A DNA stretch of 29,201 nucleotides. Source: DASSFZ01 sp036514635. GTDB taxonomy: Bacteria > Chloroflexota > Anaerolineae > Fen-1058. The position numbers were made by a program, and so were the translations under genes. Below the pieces are notes generated by a model that was not told the origin of the DNA, made no database searches, and saw only the letters and a program-made list of their open reading frames with translations. The DNA is taken from assembly GCA_036514635.1 (NCBI GenBank), contig DATBWU010000144.1:1-29201 (forward strand), written 5' to 3'. Of this stretch, positions 15,082-22,035 are shown piece after piece. Every line of letters starts with the position of its first letter. Position 1 is the stretch's first letter.

Positions 15082-15771
15082 TTACTGTGGGCCGAAGCGG
15101 TAGCCAAACTTGCGGACGGTGTGGATCAATTCGGGGTGGGCCGGGTCGCGTTCGAGTTTCTGGCGCAGGAACCAGATGTAGCGGCGGACGTAACCGGCGC
15201 TCGCCTGGCGCAGACCGCCCCACACATCTTGATGTAATTGCGCTTCCGGCACAGCGTCGCCGGCTTTCTCGACCAGCACTTGCAACAGGTGAAACTCGGT
15301 CGGCGTCAGGTCGATGATCTTGTCGCCGCGCGTCACGCGGTGGCGATCCAGGTCGATCGTGAGATCGCCGAAGAAGTGCTGCCGTCGCTGCTGGCCGCGC
15401 GTGGCCTTCGCCGCACGGGACAGGACCGCGCCGAGGCGCGCGCCCAGCTCGGCCAGGCTGAACGGCTTGGTCACGTAGTCATCCGCGCCGAGGCGGAAGC
15501 CGCGCAGTTTATCGGCTTCATCGCTCTTGGCGCTGATGATGATCAGCGGCACGTCGGACAATTCACGGATACGCGCGGCCATCTCCCAGCCGTCCATGCC
15601 GGGCATGATCACGTCGAGCAGCACCAGGGCCGGGCGCTCGCTGTACAACAGGCGCAGCCCCTCAGAAGCGTTAGCGGCGACATGTGGCTCGTAGCCGGCA
15701 TCGTGCAGAAAAACTTCCAGTGCGGAGCGGATGTGGGCGTCGTCATCGACAATGAGGATCTTCTGGCTCAT
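15082..15771 (-). CDS. OmpR/PhoB-family response regulator
   Basis: This 229-aa DNA-binding response regulator has a receiver domain (about 1-120) with the acidic triad D9-D11, phospho-acceptor D53 (LVLLDVIMPGMDGWE), S80 and K102 (DDYVTKPFS). Its C-terminal winged-helix domain (about 130-229) has LTPTEFHLLQVLVEKAGDAV, a YVRRYIWFLRQKLERDP recognition region and the usual VRKFGYRF ending. Only 6 bp separate it from the stop codon of the upstream secreted protein gene, so it is probably the last gene of the TadE/TadG operon. No histidine kinase is nearby. It may control the surface module that it is transcribed with. Confidence 0.95.
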   Translation of the reverse strand: MSQKILIVDDDAHIRSALEVFLHDAGYEPHVAANASEGLRLLYSERPALVLLDVIMPGMDGWEMAARIRELSDVPLIIISAKSDEADKLRGFRLGADDYVTKPFSLAELGARLGAVLSRAAKATRGQQRRQHFFGDLTIDLDRHRVTRGDKIIDLTPTEFHLLQVLVEKAGDAVPEAQLHQDVWGGLRQASAGYVRRYIWFLRQKLERDPAHPELIHTVRKFGYRFGPQ

Positions 15772-15777
15772 AATGCT

Positions 15778-16896
15778 CTAGGGGTTTTTGAGAATGATTG
15801 GAAGGTACAAGTCGGCCACTGCCTGCACACTGCCGAGGGCAGCGATGTTGTTGTTTTCGTTGACCTCAGGAATCTGGCCAACATTAATGCCAAAGGTATC
15901 CACCTGAAGGTACAGGCTGCGGGAACCCGCCGTCTGGAATCTGTAGTCGAATGTGATCGGCAGCGTCTGGGTGGGCCATAATTTGGCGTTGCGCTCGAAC
16001 AGATTCGGCCAGCGGAAAGGGTTGCACTGCGGATTGGGGCAAACCCCACCCAAATGATCGAGCGGGCCGCTCGGCGCAGGGCTGCCGGTTTCTCGATCGT
16101 ACAACTCGATGTAGAACAGGCTGCCGGTTTCAATGCCGCCCAAATTGGCGACGGTGGCCGTAATCGTCGCCGTGCGCCGATCGGGGGACAGCCTCACGCC
16201 ATAAGCCTGGAAGGCGAGGTCGATAGACAGGCGGCTGTCGATCAGGATGACATCGCGATTCATAATTCTGTTGGTCGTGTCCAGCGTGATCGGTCCCCAC
16301 GACACGCTGAAGAGGGTCTGAACCGGCTCGGTGATCGGCAGGGTGTCGGCCTGAAAGTAACCCACATAGTCGTACGGTTCGTCGAAGAGGAGTGTCGTTT
16401 GATAACTGCTGACCGTGCCGGAGGGTGTGGAGGCGTGAAAGACGATGCGGTAGGTGTTGCCGTCGCGAATGGCGCGACTATCGGTGGCGTAAGACACGAA
16501 CAACGGCTGGCCCCCGCCGATCGGCGTCAGGCCGATGCTGTTGGTGAAGACCTCGCCGAGGAAGGTGATCGGGTCTGTATCCGTGAGGACCTCGAACGCG
16601 CCGCCGGTGACAGTCAGGCTCGTAAAATCTGACGGCAGCGGGAAACCGAAGGGCACATCCATGTTCACCCACGTGTTTTCCCACACGGTCGTCAAGTTGG
16701 TTGCGTTCGGTTCTGCGCTTTCCAGGGTGACGGTCTGGATGCGGCTCAATTGTGGGCCTTGATCGAAACGGCGGCTGGCCGGCTCGACGACCGCGCGCGT
16801 TTCAGTCGTCGTGGCGGCCCGGACAGCCGACACTAGGACAAAGAGTGTGGCGCAAGCTAGAGCGAATGTAAAAGCGAGTCGGGTACGGTGCATCAT
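15778..16896 (-). CDS. Secreted protein with CARDB-like domain and YLPIILKNP tail
   Basis: This is a secreted protein of about 372 aa with no assignable function. The N-terminus has a signal peptide (RLAFTFALACATLFVLVSAVRA, cleavage probably after AVRA). The body is beta-rich with repeated threonine/valine strands. The last third (LFYIELYDRETGSPAP, SLYLQVDTFGINVGQIPEVNENNNIAAL) resembles the CARDB adhesion domain found in cell-surface proteins. It ends LYLPIILKNP. The ATG at 16896 is chosen because GAGG lies 6 bases upstream; the ATG at 16902 would leave no spacing. It sits between the TadE-like gene and the OmpR-type regulator in the same transcription unit. Confidence 0.8.
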   Translation of the reverse strand: MMHRTRLAFTFALACATLFVLVSAVRAATTTETRAVVEPASRRFDQGPQLSRIQTVTLESAEPNATNLTTVWENTWVNMDVPFGFPLPSDFTSLTVTGGAFEVLTDTDPITFLGEVFTNSIGLTPIGGGQPLFVSYATDSRAIRDGNTYRIVFHASTPSGTVSSYQTTLLFDEPYDYVGYFQADTLPITEPVQTLFSVSWGPITLDTTNRIMNRDVILIDSRLSIDLAFQAYGVRLSPDRRTATITATVANLGGIETGSLFYIELYDRETGSPAPSGPLDHLGGVCPNPQCNPFRWPNLFERNAKLWPTQTLPITFDYRFQTAGSRSLYLQVDTFGINVGQIPEVNENNNIAALGSVQAVADLYLPIILKNP

Positions 16897-16918
16897 CAAC
16901 ATCCTCGCGGTGAATAAA

Positions 16919-16950
16919 CAGTGGGGCAGTTTGCTGTATCTGCCCCACTG
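16919..16950 (-). terminator. 11-bp stem-loop between TadE-like and secreted protein genes
   Basis: CAGTGGGGCAG (16919-16929) and CTGCCCCACTG (16940-16950) form a perfect 11-bp stem around a 10-nt loop. In the direction of transcription (minus) it is followed by TTTATT, similar to a weak rho-independent terminator. The next gene starts only about 22 bases later and has no visible promoter, so partial termination or mRNA protection within the operon is more likely than a full stop. Confidence 0.6.
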
Positions 16951-16970
16951 TGTGCTGCCTCACTACGCTC

Positions 16971-18305
16971 CTAGCCGCTGCAGTCCCAGCAGATAGTCGG
17001 CGTGATCGACTGTGTCGGCGACCTCGACGGTGTCGGCGAGACCGTCGGCGAGCGCGTCGGCGTGCGCGACGGCGTCGCCACGGTGTTCGTCGGCGTCGGC
17101 GAGCGCGATGGCGTCGGCGTCGGCACGGTGTTCGTCGGCGTCGGTGTATTGGTGCGCGTCAGCGTGTTGGTGCGCGTCGGCGTGCGCGACGGCGTCGGTG
17201 TAATCGACGGCGTTAAGGTGCGCGATGGCGTCAGCGTGCGCGTCGGCGTGCGCGACGGCGTCGGTGTGATCGATGGTGTCAGTGTGCGCGATGGCGTCAG
17301 TGTGCGCGTCGGCGTCAGCGTGCGCGTCGGCGTCGGTGTGATCGATGGCGTGAAGGTGCTCGTGCGCGTCGGCGTGCGCGACGGCGTGAAGGTGCGCGAC
17401 GGCGTCGGCGTGATCGATGGCGTGAAGGTGCGCGACGGCGTGAGTGACGGTGTGTCCGTCGGCCTCGGCGTGCGCGTGGGCCGAGGGGTGCGCGTCGGCG
17501 TGTGCGTCCGCGTGTTGGTCGGTGTGCCGGTCTGCGTCGCCGTGTTGCTGGGCGTCGGCGTATTCGATGGCGACGGCGTATTCGATGGCGATGGCGTGTC
17601 GGTCGGCGACGACGTCGGGCTGGGCGTCGATGTGTCCGTCGGCGTCGGCGTGTTCGTCGACGTCGGTGATGGAACTGAGACGGTAGGCGGCACGCCGGCC
17701 AGGCGCACGGCGCGGAATTTCTCGACGACCATTTCGCGCTGGGCCACCAACGGGACCCAATCGGCGATGGCGCGCAGCGGTGTGATTAACGGATGGTCGA
17801 ATTCGACGTAGATGATGACGCGCGAGCCGGGATCGCCCGGATGCTCGGTCGGCGTGCACGACGGCGGCTGGTGTGTGGTCTTGCCATCGTCCCACACAAT
17901 GCCGGGATGGCCGCCGCAGATGATCACGCGGAAGTACGTGCGCGTATTGCGCGGCAACGAGGGCTCACCGGTCGTCAGGCCGCTTCGGTCGTTCATGATT
18001 CCGGCGGCGCTCTGGTAAGCCAGCGCCCGGATCGACGTCGTGCGCGCCGAGTCTTCCTCGTCCTGAGTCTGGCATCTGAAGACGCCGGGGCTGATCTCCG
18101 GACAGTTCACATCACTGTAATCACCGGTGACGGCGTAACGCGCGGCGGTGCGGGCCACGTTTTCGATGACCAGCCACGCCTGGAACAGGCGCGCGAACTC
18201 GATGATCACGAAGAAGATCAGGAGCAGGATGGGCAGCACCAGCGCGAATTCGACCAGCGCCTGGCCGCGAGATCGATGAGAGTGGGACCTGTGGAAGTTC
18301 GTCAT
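16971..18305 (-). CDS. TadE-like pseudopilin with long Pro/Thr/Ser-rich tail ending CWDCSG
   Basis: This 444-aa protein starts with a TadE-type prepilin-like N-terminus, SRGQALVEFALVLPILLLIFF. A prepilin peptidase could cut at G14/Q15, leaving a glutamate at +5 (E19). A soluble region with several cysteines follows (to about residue 205). From there to about residue 436 the protein is a low-complexity tail of TPTPSRT, SITPTPSRTPT and related words, which is rigid and likely to be O-glycosylated or to span a surface layer. The end is TICWDCSG, with a CxxC pair. The ATG at 18305 lies 13 bp after the TadG-like gene with GGCGG upstream. An upstream extension of the frame overlaps that gene and is not used. 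TPTPT-type tails are common in Chloroflexota surface proteins by memory. Confidence 0.85.
   Translation of the reverse strand: MTNFHRSHSHRSRGQALVEFALVLPILLLIFFVIIEFARLFQAWLVIENVARTAARYAVTGDYSDVNCPEISPGVFRCQTQDEEDSARTTSIRALAYQSAAGIMNDRSGLTTGEPSLPRNTRTYFRVIICGGHPGIVWDDGKTTHQPPSCTPTEHPGDPGSRVIIYVEFDHPLITPLRAIADWVPLVAQREMVVEKFRAVRLAGVPPTVSVPSPTSTNTPTPTDTSTPSPTSSPTDTPSPSNTPSPSNTPTPSNTATQTGTPTNTRTHTPTRTPRPTRTPRPTDTPSLTPSRTFTPSITPTPSRTFTPSRTPTRTSTFTPSITPTPTRTLTPTRTLTPSRTLTPSITPTPSRTPTRTLTPSRTLTPSITPTPSRTPTRTNTLTRTNTPTPTNTVPTPTPSRSPTPTNTVATPSRTPTRSPTVSPTPSRSPTQSITPTICWDCSG
17002..17680. repeat. Low-complexity coding repeat for the Thr/Pro/Ser tail
   Basis: The DNA consists of imperfect short repeats around GTCGGCGTGCGCGACGGC and GATGGCGTGAAGGTGCGC. 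On the minus strand these encode PSRTPT and TFTPSITPTPSRT. The periods are multiples of 6 bases and vary, without unique spacers, so this is not a CRISPR array. The repeat leaves several frames open on both strands, which explains spurious ORFs here. Such tracts are prone to length change by slippage. Confidence 0.85.
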
Positions 18306-18318
18306 GGGTCCGCCTTGC

Positions 18319-19917
18319 TTACTGATTGATGCGCGTGAAGATGCGTCCGGCAATCGCCTTGAAAATGTCGAGCAGTTCAGCGCCGCTCGGCGCGAAGTAG
18401 TAATTGCCGCACGATGCGCCCTGTGTCGCGCTAGCACACGGATTGGTTTCCAACTTGCCGTCGTCGCCGCCGGCGGCCATGTAGCGCATGAGAAGCTCGC
18501 CGTCGCCGCCGCCGGCCTGCACCTGGCTGCCCAGGCCGATGGTGAACATGACGATCTCGTTGCCGACCGGCGATTCGAGCATGGCGAAATCGGCCCAGTC
18601 GGCGGCGTAATCAAAAGCGTCGTAGTACACACTCTGCGAAATATGCCGGCTGGCCAGGATGTCCTGCTTGGGGCCGGTCAGGATGGGGTTGGTTGAACGG
18701 CAGAACGGGCCGGCGGGCGGCGGCGAATACCAGGTGTAGTCCGGGCAGAAACCGAGCGGCCCAAAACCGTGGCCATAGTCCGCGTTTTCGTAAGGCCCTC
18801 CACCCAAGCCCGATGCATTCGCCGCGCCATCGGTCAACAGGATGATGACGCGCAGGCGTTCCTTGCTGGGGTGATTGAGGCCGGCGTTCGGATCGATGAC
18901 GGAGTAATTCGGATCGAACTCTTTGAGTAATTCGAGCGCCGCAGCATGAAGTCCGCCGCCGATATTCGTGTTCGTGCATTGCCGGGGATCATAATCGTAT
19001 GCCGGATCGTAGCTGGGACAAGACGGATCGGGACTCCCCGGCGGACGGGGTATCCAGCCGGGAATAGCGATATCCAGGTTGTCGATGAGCGTGCGCGCCG
19101 CGTTCAAATCGGTCGTGAGCGGAACGTACTTGTCGCCGAACAGGCCGCTGGCCGGATCATAAGCCGAGGCATCGCACAACGGCCAATCGTCACCCTCGTT
19201 GATGCAGTAGCCCGCAAACAGGCCGAAGGGGATTACCGTGACACGATCGTAACCTTGTGACAGGTAGTTGAGAAACTCTTTGGCCGCGTTCTTGACCTCA
19301 TAGAATGGATGGCAATTCGTATTCAACGGGGTACCGGGCGGCGGGTTATCACAGTCATAAACCTTCTGGAAATAGGTGCGTTCATCTGTCTCTGCTGCTA
19401 TCGTGTCAGACGCCATCGAGTCGGAAATGTCGATCACCAATGCCACATCGACCGACGCGGCCTCGGTCGTCGATTCGGCATCGACCCCCACCGATTCAAT
19501 GCCCACCAGCCTCAGAAACACCAGCGGCAGATCCTCGTGCACGCGGATGCGCACTTGCTTCGTCGGCGGGCTAGTGATCAGGCCCGGGTCGGTATATGCC
19601 GTATCGATGATGGTGCAGGTGACGCAGTTGATCGTCGCCGTGGCGACGCCGGTGACGCCGAGCGACGATTTGGCCGCCGCGTTCACCTTGCTCCACACCT
19701 CGGCTTCCGTCGCGGTCGAGCCGGCCAATCGAAACTGGGCCGCGCCGGCCAGCGCGGCCGCGTCCACAGCGCGGCGCAGTTGGGTCTGCAAGACCAGGTA
19801 GCGGCCCAGATCGACGACAATGCCGACCGCCGCCAGCAGGCCGATGAACCCAAACACGATCAGGATGATGGCCTGACCGGATTCACGTGGATGTGATTGA
19901 CGTGCAGGTTCTGGCAT
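18319..19917 (-). CDS. TadG-like protein with von Willebrand factor A domain
   Basis: This 532-aa membrane-anchored surface protein has a TadG-type N-terminus: RESGQAIILIVFGFIGLLAAVGIVVDLGRYLVLQTQLRRAVDAAALAGA, a transmembrane helix followed by the signature of Flp-pilus-associated TadG proteins (shown in pieces: GQAIILIVFGFIGLL, then VDAAALAGA). Unlike its two TadE-like neighbours it lacks glutamate at +5 after the glycine. A VWA domain follows from about residue 155. It has a complete MIDAS start D163-x-S165-x-S167 (VIDISDSMAS) and a later ILLTDGAAN strand. The end is DIFKAIAGRIFTRINQ, typical of TadG-VWA proteins. The VWA domain should bind a partner through a divalent metal outside the membrane. 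It is 15 bp downstream of one TadE-like gene and 13 bp upstream of another. Confidence 0.9.
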   Translation of the reverse strand: MPEPARQSHPRESGQAIILIVFGFIGLLAAVGIVVDLGRYLVLQTQLRRAVDAAALAGAAQFRLAGSTATEAEVWSKVNAAAKSSLGVTGVATATINCVTCTIIDTAYTDPGLITSPPTKQVRIRVHEDLPLVFLRLVGIESVGVDAESTTEAASVDVALVIDISDSMASDTIAAETDERTYFQKVYDCDNPPPGTPLNTNCHPFYEVKNAAKEFLNYLSQGYDRVTVIPFGLFAGYCINEGDDWPLCDASAYDPASGLFGDKYVPLTTDLNAARTLIDNLDIAIPGWIPRPPGSPDPSCPSYDPAYDYDPRQCTNTNIGGGLHAAALELLKEFDPNYSVIDPNAGLNHPSKERLRVIILLTDGAANASGLGGGPYENADYGHGFGPLGFCPDYTWYSPPPAGPFCRSTNPILTGPKQDILASRHISQSVYYDAFDYAADWADFAMLESPVGNEIVMFTIGLGSQVQAGGGDGELLMRYMAAGGDDGKLETNPCASATQGASCGNYYFAPSGAELLDIFKAIAGRIFTRINQ

Positions 19918-19932
19918 GTCGCGAACTCCACC

Positions 19933-20619
19933 TTAAGGACAGGACGATTCATAAGACCCGGCGGTGGGATTGGGCATGGTCGTCCGTATGTAGATATCAA
20001 TATCGCGCGGGACGAAGATGGTGAAGAACGGCAATCCCAACGCCTGCTGGTGCTGGTAGAAAATTTCGACGATCAAGATGCCCTGACTAATCGTGCTGGC
20101 GTCCACACTTACAATCGATGTCACAGCGGCACTGCTCATCTTCGATGTCTGGTTGCCCATGTACGACCAGCCGTTATCGGCGATGATGCCATCCCGAGCC
20201 TCGGGCCAACGATAACATACCACTCCATTCTTGACGGTGAAGGCCGAGATGACAATATCATCGTAGCCGTTGCCTGGGTTCATAGTCACGCCCATATTGT
20301 CTTCGGCATAGCAGGCGACCACGCTGTAGAACTCGGTCGTGGTATCGCAATTGATGGTCGCGCCCGAGTAAGTCGGTGCATTATGGTTGTATTGCGGATC
20401 GTAGTTTCCTACGGGATCAAAATCCGCCCCGTAGCGGGCGGCCTCGCGTGAAGCGTCGAGCAGGTTCATGTAGCGGTTCAGGTAATACCCCATCTCGACG
20501 ATGCCGGCGATGATGATGATCAAAACCGGCATGAAGACCAGGAGCTCGACCAGGCTTTGCCCGTGCTCAGAATTCAGGTGCTCTTGTCTGACTAGACGAA
20601 GCCGTTCCTTGATACGCAC
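19933..20619 (-). CDS. TadE-like pseudopilin
   Basis: This 228-aa TadE-family protein is the first gene of the minus-strand surface operon. It has a basic N-terminus, then SEHGQSLVELLVFMPVLIIIIAG, in which a prepilin peptidase could cut after G20, leaving E25 at +5, followed by a membrane helix. The motif NLLDASREAARYGA matches the TadE consensus. The C-terminal two thirds is extracytoplasmic, with several cysteines, ending SSCP. The start is GTG at 20619, supported by GAGAGG 5 bases upstream; no nearby ATG fits. It probably forms a minor pseudopilin or surface complex with the TadG-like and the second TadE-like protein. No tadA, tadB, tadC or peptidase gene is in view. Confidence 0.88.
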   Translation of the reverse strand: MRIKERLRLVRQEHLNSEHGQSLVELLVFMPVLIIIIAGIVEMGYYLNRYMNLLDASREAARYGADFDPVGNYDPQYNHNAPTYSGATINCDTTTEFYSVVACYAEDNMGVTMNPGNGYDDIVISAFTVKNGVVCYRWPEARDGIIADNGWSYMGNQTSKMSSAAVTSIVSVDASTISQGILIVEIFYQHQQALGLPFFTIFVPRDIDIYIRTTMPNPTAGSYESSCP

Positions 20620-20774
20620 GGCGACCTCTCAACGACAGAAGTTCCTTAGAAGAGCCTATTCTGAAAAGCTCGAATAGTTAGCCACCAAGACACAAACACA
20701 CCAAGAATCACCAGGCTTTCCTCAGTGTCTCGCCGTTTCCTGCTCTCCAGCGGAGTGCAGGCGGCGCGCTAGGC

Positions 20775-20813
20775 GTGGTGACGTGGTGATCAGTCCTAAG
20801 ACAGCCTCTCAGG
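20775..20813. repeat. 39-nt dispersed repeat, copy 1
   Basis: It begins GTGGTGACGTGGTGATCAG and ends CAGCCTCTCAGG, matching 24342-24380 at 32 of 39 positions without gaps. Both copies lie between divergent genes. Confidence 0.65.
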
Positions 20814-20833
20814 AAGTATAGCATGGCACTTCC

Positions 20834-20848
20834 CCTACATTATGTAGG
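20834..20848. promoter_or_regulatory. Perfect 7-1-7 palindrome, possible operator
   Basis: CCTACATTATGTAGG has two perfect 7-base arms around one central base. It lies in the divergent promoter region between the TadE operon and the SIMPL gene. The form suits a dimeric helix-turn-helix regulator, but no binding protein can be named from the sequence. Confidence 0.4.
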
Positions 20849-21060
20849 AGTTTGGTCATCAGCGCAGAACCTTATACGGTGACTTTACCCTACTGTAACA
20901 CGATTTTGACACGGGGCAAGTGAGGCATCAATGGGAACTTTCGGCCAGTCTGTCGCGTCTGGGGAGACGAACACCAGTGGTCTCGGATGCATTGCGAAGG
21001 TCTGTCATGCAGCCGGACCACACATTAACGGAGCGCATACCAGCGCAGAAGGAGTTTGAC

Positions 21061-21828
21061 ATGAGTCACGTGAAGAACAGTAAATGGTATTTCGTCATGG
21101 GTGGATTGACGGTGTTGGCGATCGCCGCCGGTGTGATCGTCAGCGCGATCCCGGCCGCTTCGGCCGGATCGAGATCGAACCAGACCACCGAGGGCAGCCT
21201 GCCGCGCACGATTACCGTCGTCGGGGCCGGCTCGGCCTCGGCTGTGCCTGATGTCGCGACGGCACAGATTGGCGTCGATACGCAGTCGGCCTCGCCCGAA
21301 GAGGCGACGCGCCTGAACGACGAGAAGTTGGCGGCCATCTTAGAGGCATTGCAAACGGCCGGTATCGACGCGCAGGACATCCAGACCACGTACTACAGCC
21401 TGTACGCCGAGCAACGTTACGATCCGGGCACCAATCAGCCGACCGGCGAGTTCACGTACCGCGTCAGCAGCGGCCTGTCGGTGAAGATTCGCGACCTGGC
21501 GAAGGTCGGATCGATCCTGAGCGACGTGGTCAAAGCCGGCGCGAACAACATCTCCGGTGTGTCGTTCAGTATCGAAGAGACACAGGTGCTCGAGGCGACG
21601 GCGCGCGAGAAGGCCGTGGCCGATGCGAAAGCCCGCGCGGAGAGCCTGGCGCAGCTGAACGGCGTGGAACTGGGCGAGGTGGCCGCAATCAGTGAAGTGA
21701 TCACCGGCATTCCCGGCCCGATCGTCTACGAGCGAGCGGCGCTCGGTTTGGGCGGCGGCGGTGCGCCGATTCAGCCCGGCCAGCTCGAAGTGACGATGCA
21801 GGTGCAGGTGTCGTTCGCCATCCAGTAA
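21061..21828 (+). CDS. Secreted SIMPL-domain (DUF541) protein
   Basis: This 255-aa exported protein has a SIMPL/DUF541 domain, a family of periplasmic or extracellular proteins linked to oxidative stress and signalling whose molecular role is unsettled. The start at 21061 is fixed by AAGGAG 6 bases upstream. A signal peptide (about 9-35, ending AASA) precedes the domain. The domain opens with ITVVGAGSASAVPDVATAQIGV, continues with LEALQTAGIDAQDIQTTYYSL, and includes AREKAVADAKARAESLAQLNGV, all typical of the family. It ends in a beta strand VTMQVQVSFAIQ. It is divergent from the TadE operon and convergent with the glycosyltransferase gene. Confidence 0.92.
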   Translation: MSHVKNSKWYFVMGGLTVLAIAAGVIVSAIPAASAGSRSNQTTEGSLPRTITVVGAGSASAVPDVATAQIGVDTQSASPEEATRLNDEKLAAILEALQTAGIDAQDIQTTYYSLYAEQRYDPGTNQPTGEFTYRVSSGLSVKIRDLAKVGSILSDVVKAGANNISGVSFSIEETQVLEATAREKAVADAKARAESLAQLNGVELGEVAAISEVITGIPGPIVYERAALGLGGGGAPIQPGQLEVTMQVQVSFAIQ

Positions 21829-22032
21829 GGCAACGGATGGGAACGGATAAACGAATAAGTCGATCAGCGGATAAACGGATGCGACCTTGTCCATCCGTTT
21901 ATCCTGTCTAGCCAGTGTCAGTGTCCGGGTGGCAACGGATGGGAACGGATAAACGAATAAGTCGATCAGCGGATAAACGGATGAGGCTTGCCCATCCGTT
22001 TATTCGTTGTCTATCCGGTGCTCGTGTCCGGG
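21829..22032. repeat. Two tandem 102-bp copies of a hairpin element
   Basis: The segment starting GGCAACGGATGGGAACGGAT occurs at 21829 and again at 21931, a period of 102 bp. The first 53 bases are identical in both copies; the rest has diverged but ends alike (GTGTCCGGG). Each copy contains a stem: GGATAAACGGATG (21869-21881) with CATCCGTTTATCC (21892-21904) in copy 1, and the same left arm (21971-21983) with a right arm having one wobble in copy 2. The copies fill the whole gap between two convergent genes, so they may act as bidirectional terminators. Confidence 0.85.
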
Positions 22033-22035
22033 CGG

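Larger units (their letters stand above)
20620..21060. other. Intergenic region between divergent TadE operon and SIMPL gene
   Basis: This 441-bp gap has no convincing gene. It holds CACCAAGACACAAACACACCAAG-like words (about 20681-20706), a 39-nt sequence shared with the gap at 24223-24627 (20775-20813), an operator-like palindrome (20834-20848), and an AT-richer stretch with TTGACA at 20906-20911 that lacks a good -10 partner. The upstream frame extension of the SIMPL ORF into this region is unlikely to be translated, given the strong ribosome-binding site at 21049-21054. Promoters for both divergent units should lie here. Confidence 0.6.

Noticed and set aside
17002..17680. Possible CRISPR array
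   Set aside because: Repeats are short, variable and contiguous, with no unique spacers, and they encode a protein tail in frame.
17002..17811. Plus-strand open frame with repeated VRVGVRDGVGV
   Set aside because: It is the complement of the Thr/Pro/Ser coding repeat; the minus-strand frame has a TadE start, a signal anchor and good operon spacing. A further minus-strand frame (16963-17895) is also a by-product of the 6-base periodicity.
18306..18632. Upstream extension of the stalked TadE-like protein
   Set aside because: It overlaps the end of the VWA gene in another frame; the TadE signature begins just after the ATG at 18305.
20906..20934. TTGACA as a sigma-70 promoter for the SIMPL gene
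   Set aside because: The -35 match is perfect, but no acceptable -10 hexamer occurs 16-18 bases downstream, so it is mentioned only in the gap description.
21829..22032. Possible two-repeat CRISPR or att site
   Set aside because: The units are 102-bp tandem copies with internal hairpins and no spacer pattern; no integrase or cas gene is near.
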